Both the position numbers and the translations under genes were made by a program. From positions 1-64,000 of the IMG/VR virus record IMGVR_UViG_3300025030_000038: 64,000 nucleotides of DNA; one strand, 5' to 3'. The notes below the pieces were generated by a model. The model did not search any database. It had not been told where the DNA came from and worked only from the letters and a program-made list of their open reading frames with translations. This stretch comes from a virus. Every line of letters starts with the position of its first letter. Within the stretch, counting starts at the first letter, position 1. This document shows positions 32,869-41,220 of the stretch, in pieces.

Positions 32869-33066
32869 ATGAACATGACGGAAGAAGAGTACGAGGCGGA
32901 ATCTGGCAACTACGCCGGGTATTGCCAAGCCTGTGATGACATCACGGCGGATGGGGTGGAGCCCGATGCCCAGGGCTACAAGTGCCCCAAGTGTGGGCAG
33001 ATGCAGGTGATGGGGCTGGAGAATGCCCTGCTGGCAGGCCACATCAATCTGGGAGACGAATCATGA
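32869..33066 (+). CDS. 65-aa zinc-ribbon protein
   Basis: Starts MNMTEEEYEAESG and carries CQACDD and CPKCGQ pairs about 22 residues apart. It begins a short plus-strand operon with a lipoprotein and peptidase. Function unknown. Confidence 0.7.
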   Translation: MNMTEEEYEAESGNYAGYCQACDDITADGVEPDAQGYKCPKCGQMQVMGLENALLAGHINLGDES

Positions 33067-33707
33067 AGCCCATCGTTTTCATTACATTTCTTCTCATGGC
33101 CTGTGGGCTTCCGGAACTCCGGATCGCGGATTCCGGGACCCCGGAGGATGCCGGTACAGAAACGGGCCGTGAGGACGCCCAGCTTCCGGGAGACACTCAA
33201 GATGCTGCCTCGGAGGTTGCTTCCGAGGATGTGGTAACTCCGGATGTTGTATCCGATGCCCCCCAGGGAGAGGATGTGACTCCCGATGTGGTGGCCCCTC
33301 CGGATGTAGCTCCCCTATGCGGGGTCGAGGGTGGTGCCTGCTGTCATACCAGCCCGGTCTGCGGCCCGGCCCTCACCTGTGTAAGCGATGGGGCGGGTGG
33401 TGCCACCTGCCGTCGAAACACGACCTGCGGGGCAGGGGGTATCAACTATGGCTACCGTGTGGATAGTGGTACTGCCCAGCCTTGTTGTCCAGGCAACGTC
33501 TGCCTTGCGGGGTCCATCTGTATGAACCGCGACCTTTACGGGACCGTGTGCTCTCCTGGGTCATGTGCCGGAGCATGTTACCTGTGCGGGGGTCTCCAGC
33601 AACCTTGCTGTATGGACAACCTGGGTGCCCGGACGTGTGCCCCTGGTTTTACCTGCCATCTGAGCACAAACCCGGCTGTTGAGGAGACTGGTTTCTGTCG
33701 TCCCTGA
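33063..33707 (+). CDS. Cys-rich lipoprotein with Myxococcota-like composition
   Basis: The product is 214 aa. A lipobox L-M-A-C at residues 11-14 after a hydrophobic stretch marks a lipoprotein signal. Residues 25-95 are Asp/Val/Pro/Glu-rich (DVVTPDVVSDAPQ type), followed by Cys-rich modules (GGACC...C..LTC, PCCPGNVCLAG, QPCCMD, CAPGFTC). This resembles secreted proteins of Myxococcota. A phage-made surface lipoprotein could change the host envelope; this is inference. ATG overlaps the previous stop. Confidence 0.75.
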   Translation: MKPIVFITFLLMACGLPELRIADSGTPEDAGTETGREDAQLPGDTQDAASEVASEDVVTPDVVSDAPQGEDVTPDVVAPPDVAPLCGVEGGACCHTSPVCGPALTCVSDGAGGATCRRNTTCGAGGINYGYRVDSGTAQPCCPGNVCLAGSICMNRDLYGTVCSPGSCAGACYLCGGLQQPCCMDNLGARTCAPGFTCHLSTNPAVEETGFCRP

Positions 33708-33720
33708 AAGGAGCCTCGCC

Positions 33721-34458
33721 ATGCAAGTTGAAATCTCGGCCTACCAGAGCAAGATCCTCAATCAGGTCATTAGTTCCTTCAGGGGCAGGGGCAGCAAGCC
33801 CCCATTTCTGGATTCTCTGGCTTTAGACAGCTTGGGGAGGCTGGACGACACGTTGATGGGACGGGTCGAACGGCTCTACAGCTCCTCCTCCCAGGAGGTT
33901 GGATTCCTGGCGTCGGGGGGGAAGCTCTTCCACCATGAGCACTCACAGTGGTGGTCTGATTGTCAGCTGGTTACAGCCACCAATGCGGCAATTTTCCTGG
34001 GACTACCCACGCTCAGCCCGCACTTGGACTGCAAGGCCTACAAGGCGTGGGTCAGGTACACGGGCACCTTGAAGGATGGCACCATCAATGAAGACCGAAT
34101 TGCCCAGATGCACAGGCATCTTCGCATTCGAGCCGTGCGGGTTCCCTGTACCCTTCCCCGAATCAAGCAGGAGTTGGCGCGTGGATACCCGGTTGAACTC
34201 AGTCTCCAGTGGGAGGACGCTTACGACACTTCTCACAGCGTCCTGGTCGTGGATGTGAAGGGGAACAAGATCCAGGCCACGAATTCATGTCACGGTGCCG
34301 ATGGGTGGGAGGCATGGAGTGCTGTGTTTGCGCGAGCTAAGACCTACGGGACCAATTGCTGCCATGATGGCAAGCCTCTCGCCAGAAGCTTTCGACCCAT
34401 CGGAAAATGCAACAAGGTTAGTGCCCGGTGGCGGGACCGAACTGGATCGGTCGAATGA
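33721..34458 (+). CDS. C39-like papain-fold cysteine peptidase
   Basis: The product is 245 aa with a strong ribosome-binding site (AAGGAG) 8 nt before ATG. The DCQLVTATNAAIFLG segment (about residue 84) fits the C39-like catalytic Cys, HSVLVVDV (about 172) the catalytic His and ATNSCH the Asn/Asp position. No signal sequence is visible. The role may be in virion or host-protein processing. Confidence 0.7.
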   Translation: MQVEISAYQSKILNQVISSFRGRGSKPPFLDSLALDSLGRLDDTLMGRVERLYSSSSQEVGFLASGGKLFHHEHSQWWSDCQLVTATNAAIFLGLPTLSPHLDCKAYKAWVRYTGTLKDGTINEDRIAQMHRHLRIRAVRVPCTLPRIKQELARGYPVELSLQWEDAYDTSHSVLVVDVKGNKIQATNSCHGADGWEAWSAVFARAKTYGTNCCHDGKPLARSFRPIGKCNKVSARWRDRTGSVE

Positions 34459-34481
34459 CCTCTACGGTCTCGATTGTCATT

Positions 34482-34883
34482 TCAATCCCCCACTTGAGGA
34501 TCCTGCCATTGGCCCAACTCATCCTTGATCGTAGATAGCCACTTCGCTGAGATACGGGCATAGGTTCCAGTCAAGAGTTCCTCAGGGGTGACCCAGACAG
34601 CCTCCCCCTCAGGACCGGACTCCAGATCCCCCTCGTGGATGCGGGCCAAGTACACGTAGCACTGGTATCCATGTCCATCATCCTCCTCAACGTGCAGGCA
34701 CCGAACCAAGTAGGGGTGCACTCCCACCTCCTCGATGCACTCCCGGATTGCGGTCTCCTCCGGCTTCTCTCCGGGCTCTGATTTTCCCCCTGGCAGCTCA
34801 ATGGCCCCGTTGTGCTTCCTGGACCGGATTGCTGCGATCTTCCCGTAACGGATGAGGACCACACAAGCACTTGTAGGGAGCAT
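34482..34883 (-). CDS. Nudix hydrolase
   Basis: The product is 133 aa, coupled to the upstream stop (TGATG). The Nudix box is GGKSEPGEKPEETAIRECIE plus EVG (about 30-52), complete. Beta strands CVVLIRYGKIAAI and CYVYLARIH fit. The substrate is unknown; a nucleotide or dNTP is likely. Confidence 0.85.
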   Translation of the reverse strand: MLPTSACVVLIRYGKIAAIRSRKHNGAIELPGGKSEPGEKPEETAIRECIEEVGVHPYLVRCLHVEEDDGHGYQCYVYLARIHEGDLESGPEGEAVWVTPEELLTGTYARISAKWLSTIKDELGQWQDPQVGD

Positions 34884-35494
34884 CAAAGCACCTTCTTTTT
34901 GAAGTCCCAACCCATCCCATCGAAGGTCAGTTCAATCTCTCGGGACCACTGGGCACACCGCCGGTCATTGTAACTCCTGTAGGTCCCATCGGGTAGCATG
35001 GCCCCAAGATCCACCGGGAAGGGGTCAATTGGGGACAGGTTGGCGTCGAAGAAGTTGCGGGCACACCCATTAACTTCGCTGATGTCCCCTGCCAGTTTGT
35101 CCGCCACTCCACGTGCCCATCTGACAAACAGGTCTCTCTCAATGTCACAGTGCATTTTCCGGTATGCCTCACGGGAGGTCTCATCCGCAGTCGCATATGC
35201 CCCCTGTAGGTCGGGGCCCACTTCGGTGTAGTCGATGACTGCCTTGGGATCATCGAGGATGTCCGATATCCCCAGGGTGTGGATTTGGATCTTGAACCCG
35301 GTTCGCACATATTTGCCACCCACAACATCGTAGTAGGGGGCTTTGGCCGGGTCCCGAATCAGAACTTGAAGGGAGCCGTCGTAGTAAGCTGGGTCCTTGG
35401 AAACAAAAAAGATGTCTTGGTTCCCACAACAGCACTCTTCCTCCCCCGAGGGGTCCTGTTCCTGAAGTTGACGAACCAGTTCCTTGGTTTTCAT
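34883..35494 (-). CDS. hypothetical protein, 203 aa
   Basis: ATG 35494 overlaps the previous stop. The N-terminal ELVRQLQEQDPSGE motif is common in phage small proteins; then a Cys-rich ECCCGN and beta-rich segments follow. The C-terminal half is mixed. No family was recognised. Confidence 0.6.
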   Translation of the reverse strand: MKTKELVRQLQEQDPSGEEECCCGNQDIFFVSKDPAYYDGSLQVLIRDPAKAPYYDVVGGKYVRTGFKIQIHTLGISDILDDPKAVIDYTEVGPDLQGAYATADETSREAYRKMHCDIERDLFVRWARGVADKLAGDISEVNGCARNFFDANLSPIDPFPVDLGAMLPDGTYRSYNDRRCAQWSREIELTFDGMGWDFKKKVL

Positions 35495-36162
35495 CAGCAC
35501 GGTTCCTTCGCAGTTGTGGGTAGTTCTCGCATCTTGTCAACTCGCTCTGTCAGTACCCGGCGCATCTCGCGCCCCTCAGCCAACAGAACCCGCACCGTTT
35601 CAGGGGTGAGCGGGGGGGAGTTTTCATCGAGGATGCCCTTGTCAATGAATACGATTTCCCCGGACTCATCGGAAATGATCTCATGGGCATGGGGTTTTGC
35701 CTGACTGCACGGGGTCTCACAGATTGGGCAGAGGGACTCTGTGGGGGGCTTCACATCCACACCATGGGAGCGGCCCCCGTTGGCAGTGTAGTAATCCACA
35801 TCGAGCTCCTCAAGGGTCTCTGGAGTCGGCGGAAGCTCTGGCCAGGGTGCCAGGACGTCCTCCATAGCTGCGACCCGTCCTGGTAGGTCCAGGGCTCGCT
35901 GTTGACGGGTGGCGTCCAGATGTAGGTCTCGTGTGGAATTTTCCTCCAAATAGGCCGCGTCCAGATTCTCACGCAGCTGTAATTGGGCGTTGGTCTCTGC
36001 AACCTCTTGGGTTTGAACAGCCTCAAGTTCCGCAATCCTGGCAAGCAGGACCGTCACGTCCTCAACATACCGTTGAGCCGTCACGTTGCACTTGAACAAG
36101 GGGCCCTGATACTTGGCTAGGGTTTCCAAGATCGTCGGCTCGGTGGTGCGCTTGCGGGTCAT
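35494..36162 (-). CDS. hypothetical protein with zinc-ribbon, 222 aa
   Basis: ATG 36162 was chosen for its strong AAGGAGGA ribosome-binding site. The N-terminal part is coiled coil-like (about 35-95), a CPICETPC motif lies near residue 146 with two His residues after it, and the tail is helical. Function unknown. Confidence 0.65.
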   Translation of the reverse strand: MTRKRTTEPTILETLAKYQGPLFKCNVTAQRYVEDVTVLLARIAELEAVQTQEVAETNAQLQLRENLDAAYLEENSTRDLHLDATRQQRALDLPGRVAAMEDVLAPWPELPPTPETLEELDVDYYTANGGRSHGVDVKPPTESLCPICETPCSQAKPHAHEIISDESGEIVFIDKGILDENSPPLTPETVRVLLAEGREMRRVLTERVDKMRELPTTAKEPC

Positions 36163-36365
36163 GGTCTCCTCCTTACTCCCGGGGGCACACCCGGCGGAGC
36201 CCACCCATGCCCCTGTTTGATTTCAACATACTTCTTGAGGGCCTCGGCGATGCGAGCTCGTTCGTGTTGAGTAGGGGGAATCATTGGTCGCAGCTCAAAT
36301 GCTGCACGAACGACATCATCCATCTCGTCTTCTGTAAGGCCCCAAGCCTCCGCTGGCGTTCTCAT
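36159..36365 (-). CDS. small helical protein, 68 aa
   Basis: ATG 36365 overlaps the barrel gene stop (ATGA). The helical product has WGLTEDEMDDVVRAAFEL and RARIAEALKKYVEI and a Pro-rich end. Function unknown. Confidence 0.6.
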   Translation of the reverse strand: MRTPAEAWGLTEDEMDDVVRAAFELRPMIPPTQHERARIAEALKKYVEIKQGHGWAPPGVPPGVRRRP

Positions 36366-37108
36366 GGTCCCGGAGCCCACCCATGAATTGCTTCCGCAAG
36401 TGCTCGGGTACGTTCAGGGTCCAGGACCCCGAAGTCAGATTCAATACCGGTAGCCACCAAGTAGGCATCCACGTAGGGCAGATATTGGTGGACATTCTCG
36501 GGGGTGACGCCACTGGCCAGGGCCATCGGATGGTTCCCGATAGCCTCTCGGATTGCACGTACTTTGGATAGCTGGGCGGCAACCCCTGTCCCACGACCTG
36601 AGGTGGTCACCACATCCACGAAGCCCATTGCAGCTCTGGCCGTTTCAGCAAGGTCCGCAAGTTCAACTTCCGTCTGTGTCTTGAAGGCAGTTCCTCCAAA
36701 GTACAGGCCCCCCCAGTTGTGGCGATTCCTGGTCTCAAGGAAGGTACTCCCTGCGGCATACCGTTCATCCGCAGTTCGATGGTCTACCCCTGCATCATCG
36801 GACCAGACTCCATCAATCCCATACAGGGCTGCTAGCCCCACGGCCTCCTCGGGGGTGTACGAAAGGGCATTGAGGCCCGTCCACATCCCTGGATAGCCTG
36901 CCAGGAGGGGGAGCCGTGGCAACAGGTCTCCCATAATGGCCTTAACGGTCATCCCCTGGTTGATCAGGATGACACCATCCGCCCCTGCCTCAATGGCCAC
37001 TTCCACGGACGACAATGCCTCTTGGAGGGTAGGCGTGTGAATGACCGGTAGGAAGACCCGGGGGCGCTTGAAGACCCTCAGGATGGCGTTAGGCTTAAGG
37101 GCCTTCAT
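36362..37108 (-). CDS. TIM-barrel protein, BtpA-like
   Basis: The product is 248 aa from ATG 37108, coupled to the stop upstream. The order of strands (VFLPVIHTP, GADGVILIN, GYPGMWTGLNALS, GIDGVWSDDAGVD, GLYFGGTAFKTQTEV, VDVVTTSGRGTG, MALASGVTPENV, AYLVATGIESDFGVLD) fits a BtpA/SgcQ-type barrel. It may bind a phosphorylated sugar or base. Function in a phage is unknown. Confidence 0.6.
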   Translation of the reverse strand: MKALKPNAILRVFKRPRVFLPVIHTPTLQEALSSVEVAIEAGADGVILINQGMTVKAIMGDLLPRLPLLAGYPGMWTGLNALSYTPEEAVGLAALYGIDGVWSDDAGVDHRTADERYAAGSTFLETRNRHNWGGLYFGGTAFKTQTEVELADLAETARAAMGFVDVVTTSGRGTGVAAQLSKVRAIREAIGNHPMALASGVTPENVHQYLPYVDAYLVATGIESDFGVLDPERTRALAEAIHGWAPGP

Positions 37109-37428
37109 CCTATGACATCCAAACCAGCCGAATAATGGCCGTTTCCACCCCTCACGTCCACTAGCTTCAGGAATAGACCACCCAGGTCCTTCTGCAAAGA
37201 TGCCATCAGGTTCTCGTAGGTGATGTTCCACTCATACCACATCAAGTACACAGGCTTCCCATGCTGGAAGATAACGGTCCCATTACCCTCATTCTCAGGA
37301 CCCTCCCACCGAAGGTCCCGTGAGGTGATCCCCTTTTCGGACCACAGCTTGGCCCGAGCCTCTTTGTCTGTGGGGCCCCCATCAATTTCTGCCATCATGT
37401 CCCGGTAGGCTAGGTATCCACTAGGCAT
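37105..37428 (-). CDS. hypothetical protein, 107 aa
   Basis: The start is ATG 37428 (TGATG) or GTG 37431. The protein is alpha/beta with WYEWNITYENLMASLQKDLG. Coupled to the barrel gene. No family was recognised. Confidence 0.6.
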   Translation of the reverse strand: MPSGYLAYRDMMAEIDGGPTDKEARAKLWSEKGITSRDLRWEGPENEGNGTVIFQHGKPVYLMWYEWNITYENLMASLQKDLGGLFLKLVDVRGGNGHYSAGLDVIG

Positions 37429-37679
37429 CACTTGCCCTCGATCTGGTCCGCTACCTTGGTGAACATGGCAGCCAGCTCTCGAAGATCAGAGGCATGGACT
37501 CCACAATAGTCCCCACCCCTTCCCCCAATCACCATTTCAGTTGAGCCAAGCCCAAAAAACCCGCTCTCTATGTATATCTCGTGACCTATGGCCCCTTTAC
37601 GGTCTCGGACCCCGATGGTGGTTCCACTGTTGCAGACGTGGATGTAGTAGGAGCCCAAAATCTTGTCCTTTTTGTTCAT
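37428..37679 (-). CDS. hypothetical protein, 83 aa
   Basis: A small beta-rich protein with GSYYIHVCNSGTTIGVRDRKG and GGRGGDYCG, ending in a helix. Gap of 4 nt to the next gene upstream. Function unknown. Confidence 0.6.
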   Translation of the reverse strand: MNKKDKILGSYYIHVCNSGTTIGVRDRKGAIGHEIYIESGFFGLGSTEMVIGGRGGDYCGVHASDLRELAAMFTKVADQIEGK

Positions 37680-37683
37680 GGTC

Positions 37684-38463
37684 TTACGATACCTTGGGGT
37701 TCTTGAGTTGTTCTCGCTTCAGGTCCAAGAAACGGCGGATCGTAGACATAGTTTGTGGGGGCACCGTGGCGGCCACCCTAATCAGGGCTTCCTGATATGT
37801 GTCATCCTGTAAGCCTTCCATAGTGGCCAGGACATTGACCAGCAGGGCAGAGTAACCCGCACGGGTCTGATAGTCAGTCTCACTGCCCCTCGCGGACGTT
37901 GGGGCGGCCAACAGGAACTCAAGTCTCTCCCTGACCACACCTTGGAGGACCTTTTGACTGGCTGGGGTGAGCACATCATGGGTAGTCCTCCCCCCCAAGG
38001 TGTTCTGGATGCCCTGTAGGACACATTGCTGAATGGAGTAGACCCCACTTGCAATACCAGACTGAAGGACGGGCAGAAAATCAGTGAGGCGGTCTATTGG
38101 GTCTACAATAGAGGCTGCCCGGCGTACTGCTGACCAGATTAAAGTCTCCCGTCCTCGTAGGCGTTCCAGATCCTCACATACCCACAGGGCTTGACGCAAT
38201 AGGCCCTGATAGAGTTGCATCCTGGCATAGGGGTCAAATACTTGAGTGGTCTCTGCAATGTACAGCAGGTGCCTTAACCAAGTATCTTCTGGCTCATCCT
38301 CGAAGTCCTTCGAGAGTTCCCGGATCACATATTGAAGGGCTTCCTGGTTCGCGGGATCCGCATCAAGAATTTCGTCCAGGGCATCGCATTTAGCCTCCGT
38401 AGAAGCCTTGGGCTTGTTCAAGACGCCTCCGTAGAAGCCTTGGGCTTGTTCAAGACGGTCCAT
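37684..38463 (-). CDS. hypothetical helical-repeat protein, 259 aa
   Basis: The product is mostly helical, with LRHLLYIAETTQVF, RETLIWSAVRRAASIV and TYQEALIRVAATV segments. The first 20 residues come from an out-of-frame tandem duplication. ATG 38463 is the only ATG that keeps frame. The older start was probably ATG 38468, coupled to the previous stop. Function unknown. Confidence 0.6.
   Translation of the reverse strand: MDRLEQAQGFYGGVLNKPKASTEAKCDALDEILDADPANQEALQYVIRELSKDFEDEPEDTWLRHLLYIAETTQVFDPYARMQLYQGLLRQALWVCEDLERLRGRETLIWSAVRRAASIVDPIDRLTDFLPVLQSGIASGVYSIQQCVLQGIQNTLGGRTTHDVLTPASQKVLQGVVRERLEFLLAAPTSARGSETDYQTRAGYSALLVNVLATMEGLQDDTYQEALIRVAATVPPQTMSTIRRFLDLKREQLKNPKVS
38393..38457. 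repeat. 32-nt exact tandem duplication at the start of the 38463 gene
   Basis: 38394-38425 and 38426-38457 are identical (period 32, not a multiple of 3). The duplication shifts the reading frame of the gene start. Confidence 0.9.
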
Positions 38464-38467
38464 GGCA

Positions 38468-38674
38468 TCAGAGAAACTCCCGGTAGCCCTGCTTGTCCAG
38501 GACCTTGCAGAGCCGTTGGATCTTGATCTCTGCCCTCTTGTAGTCAGCTTGGACCGCCTTGAGAGCATCCGGGCTAAGGCTGGCGCCATAGTAGATAAGG
38601 GCAGCCTTCAAGTCATCCGTCTTCTTGGCCTGCTTGGAAAACTCAGGGTGGTTCGCGATGTTCTTGTACCGCAT
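38468..38674 (-). CDS. small helical protein, 68 aa
   Basis: The helical protein has KKTDDLKAALIYYGASLSPD. ATG 38674 was chosen as the first ATG. No clear ribosome-binding site is present. Its stop overlaps the old start of the next gene (TGATG). Function unknown. Confidence 0.55.
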   Translation of the reverse strand: MRYKNIANHPEFSKQAKKTDDLKAALIYYGASLSPDALKAVQADYKRAEIKIQRLCKVLDKQGYREFL

Positions 38675-38756
38675 AGAGGACGTTACACCATGAGGGGGCA
38701 GCAGAAGGTGGAAAACGAGAACGGGCAGCGGAACCTTTTCGGATCCTGCCCCCAAA

Positions 38757-38830
38757 TGGAGTGACTGGCTGGTTACGATCCAGCACTTCCGGGTTCACAG
38801 CCCAGCGGGCAACCACTACCCCACAGCCAC
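38757..38830 (-). tRNA. tRNA-His (anticodon GTG)
   Basis: Acceptor GTGGCTG pairs with CAGTCAC; stem CTGGG/CCCGG encloses CTGTGAA. The T-arm is GCTGG/CCAGC with loop ATCGTAA. CCA is encoded. The usual extra G at -1 is not evident. Confidence 0.8.
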
Positions 38831-38933
38831 AAACAAAGAGCCAGGGATTAACCGCCGGGTGCTCGTTACCGGCGGCAGGTCCTATGGGGTCGATGGGGGT
38901 TCGTGGTCTTCATGGTCGTCTTTCAGAAACACT

Positions 38934-39007
38934 TGGAGAATCCTGTGGAAGTCGAATCCACTTAGAGAGCTTTGCAGGCTCCTCCCTGGCCGTTCGGGCA
39001 AGGATTC
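38934..39007 (-). tRNA. tRNA-Cys (anticodon GCA)
   Basis: Acceptor GAATCCT pairs with AGGATTC; GGAGC/GCTCT encloses CTGCAAA; T-arm GTGGA/TCCAC with TTCGACT; CCA encoded. The tRNA-His to Cys gap (38831-38933) contains a CCGCCGG/CCGGCGG hairpin (minus strand). Confidence 0.88.
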
Positions 39008-39009
39008 AT

Positions 39010-39094
39010 TGGTGGAGTGTCCGGAAATCGAAGCCGGGCTGGCAGTGCCTCCCGGTTTACAGCCGGGACCCTTTCCACTCAGGTGCAACACTCC
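39010..39094 (-). tRNA. tRNA-Tyr (anticodon GTA)
   Basis: Acceptor GGAGTGT pairs with ACACTCC; CCCGG/CCGGG encloses CTGTAAA; long variable arm and CCA encoded. The T-arm inner pair is mismatched, so it may be slightly degenerate. Confidence 0.8.
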
Positions 39095-39468
39095 GTATAT
39101 CGCGAAACTCGGCCGTCAGCCGACGCGATCAATAACAGTGGTGATGCAGATGCTGGTTCATTTGAGGCTTGTACCTATACTACGCTTCTAGAGGACGATT
39201 AGCCAGGGAAATCGACAGGGGGCTAACGATTGGTCATGGGACCGCTGTAGGAGCACACTGCCCTACCTGAGCCCCACCATGCTCTATGAGCTCACGTCGA
39301 GCCCAGCAACTTGTCTGGGTGGGCTCACATACCCGCACTTCGGCCCGTTGCAAGACTGTGACGAAACACCATAAATGTCTGACCCTCGGTGGTGGCCTAT
39401 GTGAGACATGATGGTTGTTGGGAAGAGAGGCAAGGAAGAGAAGGAAGCCTGTAAGGAACGTCATACCA
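39095..39468. other. 374-nt noncoding region before the methyltransferase gene end
   Basis: No convincing gene was found. The 149-aa frame across 39234-39683 lies mostly opposite to and beyond the methyltransferase end and has unusual composition. On the minus strand there is a GAGCCCA/TGGGCTC hairpin (about 39313-39340), and weak -10-like boxes near 39100 and 39180 that could serve the His-Cys-Tyr array. Confidence 0.4.
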
Positions 39469-40095
39469 CTACTGTACCAAGAGGTCACACACATTGAAGG
39501 GAACCTCATAGTCTGCCATGTGGAAAGGCTTCCTGTTGGCAGGGGGTACGGGATCCAGGACATGCAGGATACCTCGGCGCCGATTTTGATTGGCATGCCA
39601 GACAAACCAAGCATAGTCACTGCTATCTCGATTCGTTCCTGCGAATTGGGGTCGGTCGGGTAGGACATACATATCCGGGGCATTGTGGCCCATCAAGTGA
39701 AACCGTCCTTTGGTGCTCACGAATGACAGGCGCAGCAACATGACTACGATATTGGCAAGACCCAGAGATCGTTCAACGAATTGGGGAGCCTTGGAAAACG
39801 GTGGGTTCCCAATGACCACATCGAAGGTGCCAAGTTGGGTTTCCAAGAAGTCACCCATGTAGACATTGGCCACTAGGGGGCGAAGGGTGGCCTCATGGGT
39901 CGGGTCGATCTCCACCGCGGACCAGTGCACATCACTTCGGTTGACAGCTCGAATGATGGCCCCTTGCCCGGCTGAAGGCTCTAGCCAATTCCCCGGTGGC
40001 AGGGAGAGGGCACCTGTTAGGGATTGGACACACCAGGGAGGTGTTGGATAGGTGTCTAGAGAGGTACGGTCCCCACCCCTAACAGTCGCCGTCAT
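39469..40095 (-). CDS. N6-adenine DNA methyltransferase-like
   Basis: The product is 208 aa. Motif I is WLEPSAGQGAI (about 37-47) and motif IV is NPPF (about 96-99), the signature of amino-methyltransferases acting on adenine. The AdoMet-binding acidic residue VEIDPTHE follows. It could protect phage DNA from restriction or regulate it. A restriction partner is not adjacent. Confidence 0.85.
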   Translation of the reverse strand: MTATVRGGDRTSLDTYPTPPWCVQSLTGALSLPPGNWLEPSAGQGAIIRAVNRSDVHWSAVEIDPTHEATLRPLVANVYMGDFLETQLGTFDVVIGNPPFSKAPQFVERSLGLANIVVMLLRLSFVSTKGRFHLMGHNAPDMYVLPDRPQFAGTNRDSSDYAWFVWHANQNRRRGILHVLDPVPPANRKPFHMADYEVPFNVCDLLVQ

Positions 40096-40319
40096 CTATC
40101 CGTCCTATTGTCATAGTCCTCTAGGTGTTTTCTGGCAATGGGTAGGGTCTCGATGATTTCCCTCTCTCGGGACTCCTTGGAGGGCTGTTCCCAGGGGATG
40201 CCATTCGCTCGGAACATTCGTTCAAAGATGACGTGGTCCGCGTCCACCCACACTTCAGCCATCATCCGAACCCGTAGGTCGAACCACTCCTCAGGGGTAT
40301 AGCCGTTTGCTCCTGACAT
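40092..40319 (-). CDS. hypothetical protein, 75 aa
   Basis: ATG 40319 follows the HNH stop by 1 nt. The product has EEWFDLRVRMMAEVWVDADH and a charged helix. Coupled to the methyltransferase start. Function unknown. Confidence 0.6.
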   Translation of the reverse strand: MSGANGYTPEEWFDLRVRMMAEVWVDADHVIFERMFRANGIPWEQPSKESREREIIETLPIARKHLEDYDNRTDR

Positions 40320-40320
40320 G

Positions 40321-40632
40321 TCACCAGCCCCGCCTCCGTTTGGATTCTCGGGACCTGATTGTCTCGCCGGGTTTGACCTTCTGGATGAACTTCCTGGCAG
40401 CCAAGAACTTCTCATTGGCCAGGAGTCCCTCAACGCTATCTAGGTTGAGAGCTTCGTTCCTCAGGTCCCGCTGGGGGAACAGGGCATGAATTTGTTTGTG
40501 GCACTCCTTACATATCAGCTCAATCAGGTCCTTGTCCTCACGACGTGTCTTGAGGTGGTGCCTCTCCAGGACCAGTTGAGGACCCACTCGGTCACAGAGG
40601 GGGCAGGGTGTTGTGGGTTGGGTTGAGTTCAT
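40321..40632 (-). CDS. small HNH nuclease-like protein
   Basis: The 103-aa product has CPLCDR, a VLERHHLKTRREDKDLIELI core with paired histidines and CKECHKQIHALF, the HNH pattern with zinc ligands. It is shorter than homing enzymes and is inside the operon rather than in an inserted position, so it may be a resident nuclease. Confidence 0.75.
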   Translation of the reverse strand: MNSTQPTTPCPLCDRVGPQLVLERHHLKTRREDKDLIELICKECHKQIHALFPQRDLRNEALNLDSVEGLLANEKFLAARKFIQKVKPGETIRSRESKRRRGW

Positions 40633-40638
40633 TCTAGG

Positions 40639-41019
40639 TTACTCCCAATCCACATCTTCCACGTCTTCCTCATTGCTGAATCCAAAGGCCCCGAACTGTC
40701 GCTCCCGGGCCTTCCAAGACCAGTCTGGATCCCTTCCACGTCGTGCACTGATCACCATGCATGTCAAGCAGGCATATCCCTGCCATTCGGGCATACACCC
40801 GTAGTCCGCAACAATGAGCACTTTTGTGGTGGGCTTCCCACAGGTGCAAGTAACTTTGCCTTGATCCTTACGCCAACAGGCAGACATCTCATCCTGGGTG
40901 GGGAATATCTTGGGCCGAGCAAAATCGCTGGTCCCGTCATACTCAAACCAGCCAACCAGCTCCCGTTCCGGATCTGGCTGGTCCGTATCCAAATAGACGC
41001 GTCCGCTTGAATGGCTCAT
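40639..41019 (-). CDS. zinc-binding hypothetical protein, 126 aa
   Basis: ATG 41019. A CTCGKPTTKVLIV and C..C (CLTC) set forms a likely ribbon near the middle, with Trp- and acidic-rich regions around it (FSNEEDVEDVDW). Function unknown. Confidence 0.65.
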   Translation of the reverse strand: MSHSSGRVYLDTDQPDPERELVGWFEYDGTSDFARPKIFPTQDEMSACWRKDQGKVTCTCGKPTTKVLIVADYGCMPEWQGYACLTCMVISARRGRDPDWSWKARERQFGAFGFSNEEDVEDVDWE

Positions 41020-41049
41020 GGTACCTATGGATTCTGGATCATTTGAGGG

Positions 41050-41122
41050 TGGAGCCAGCGAAATTCGAATTCGCAACTTCCAGCTTGCAAGGCTAGCACT
41101 CTGCCAATTGAGTTATGGCCCC
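41050..41122 (-). tRNA. tRNA-Ala (anticodon TGC)
   Basis: Acceptor GGGGCCA pairs with TGGCTCC; CTAGC/GCTGG encloses CTTGCAA; T-loop TTCGAAT. No full CCA. Confidence 0.88.
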
Positions 41123-41145
41123 AAACGAAACGAGAAACGAAACAG

Positions 41146-41220
41146 TCGGGGAGACTGGATTCGAACCAGCGACCCTCCGGTTCCAAGCCGGATACTCTAA
41201 CCAGACTGAGCTACTCCCCG
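41146..41220 (-). tRNA. tRNA-Pro (anticodon TGG)
   Basis: Acceptor CGGGGAG pairs with CTCCCCG; TCCGG/CCGGA encloses CTTGGAA; T-arm CTGGT with TTCGAAT. No CCA encoded. Confidence 0.9.

Noticed and set aside
39234-39683. Open frame of 149 aa overlapping the methyltransferase end
   Set aside because: It shares the strand but not the frame of the methyltransferase C-terminus and has odd composition, without a ribosome-binding site.
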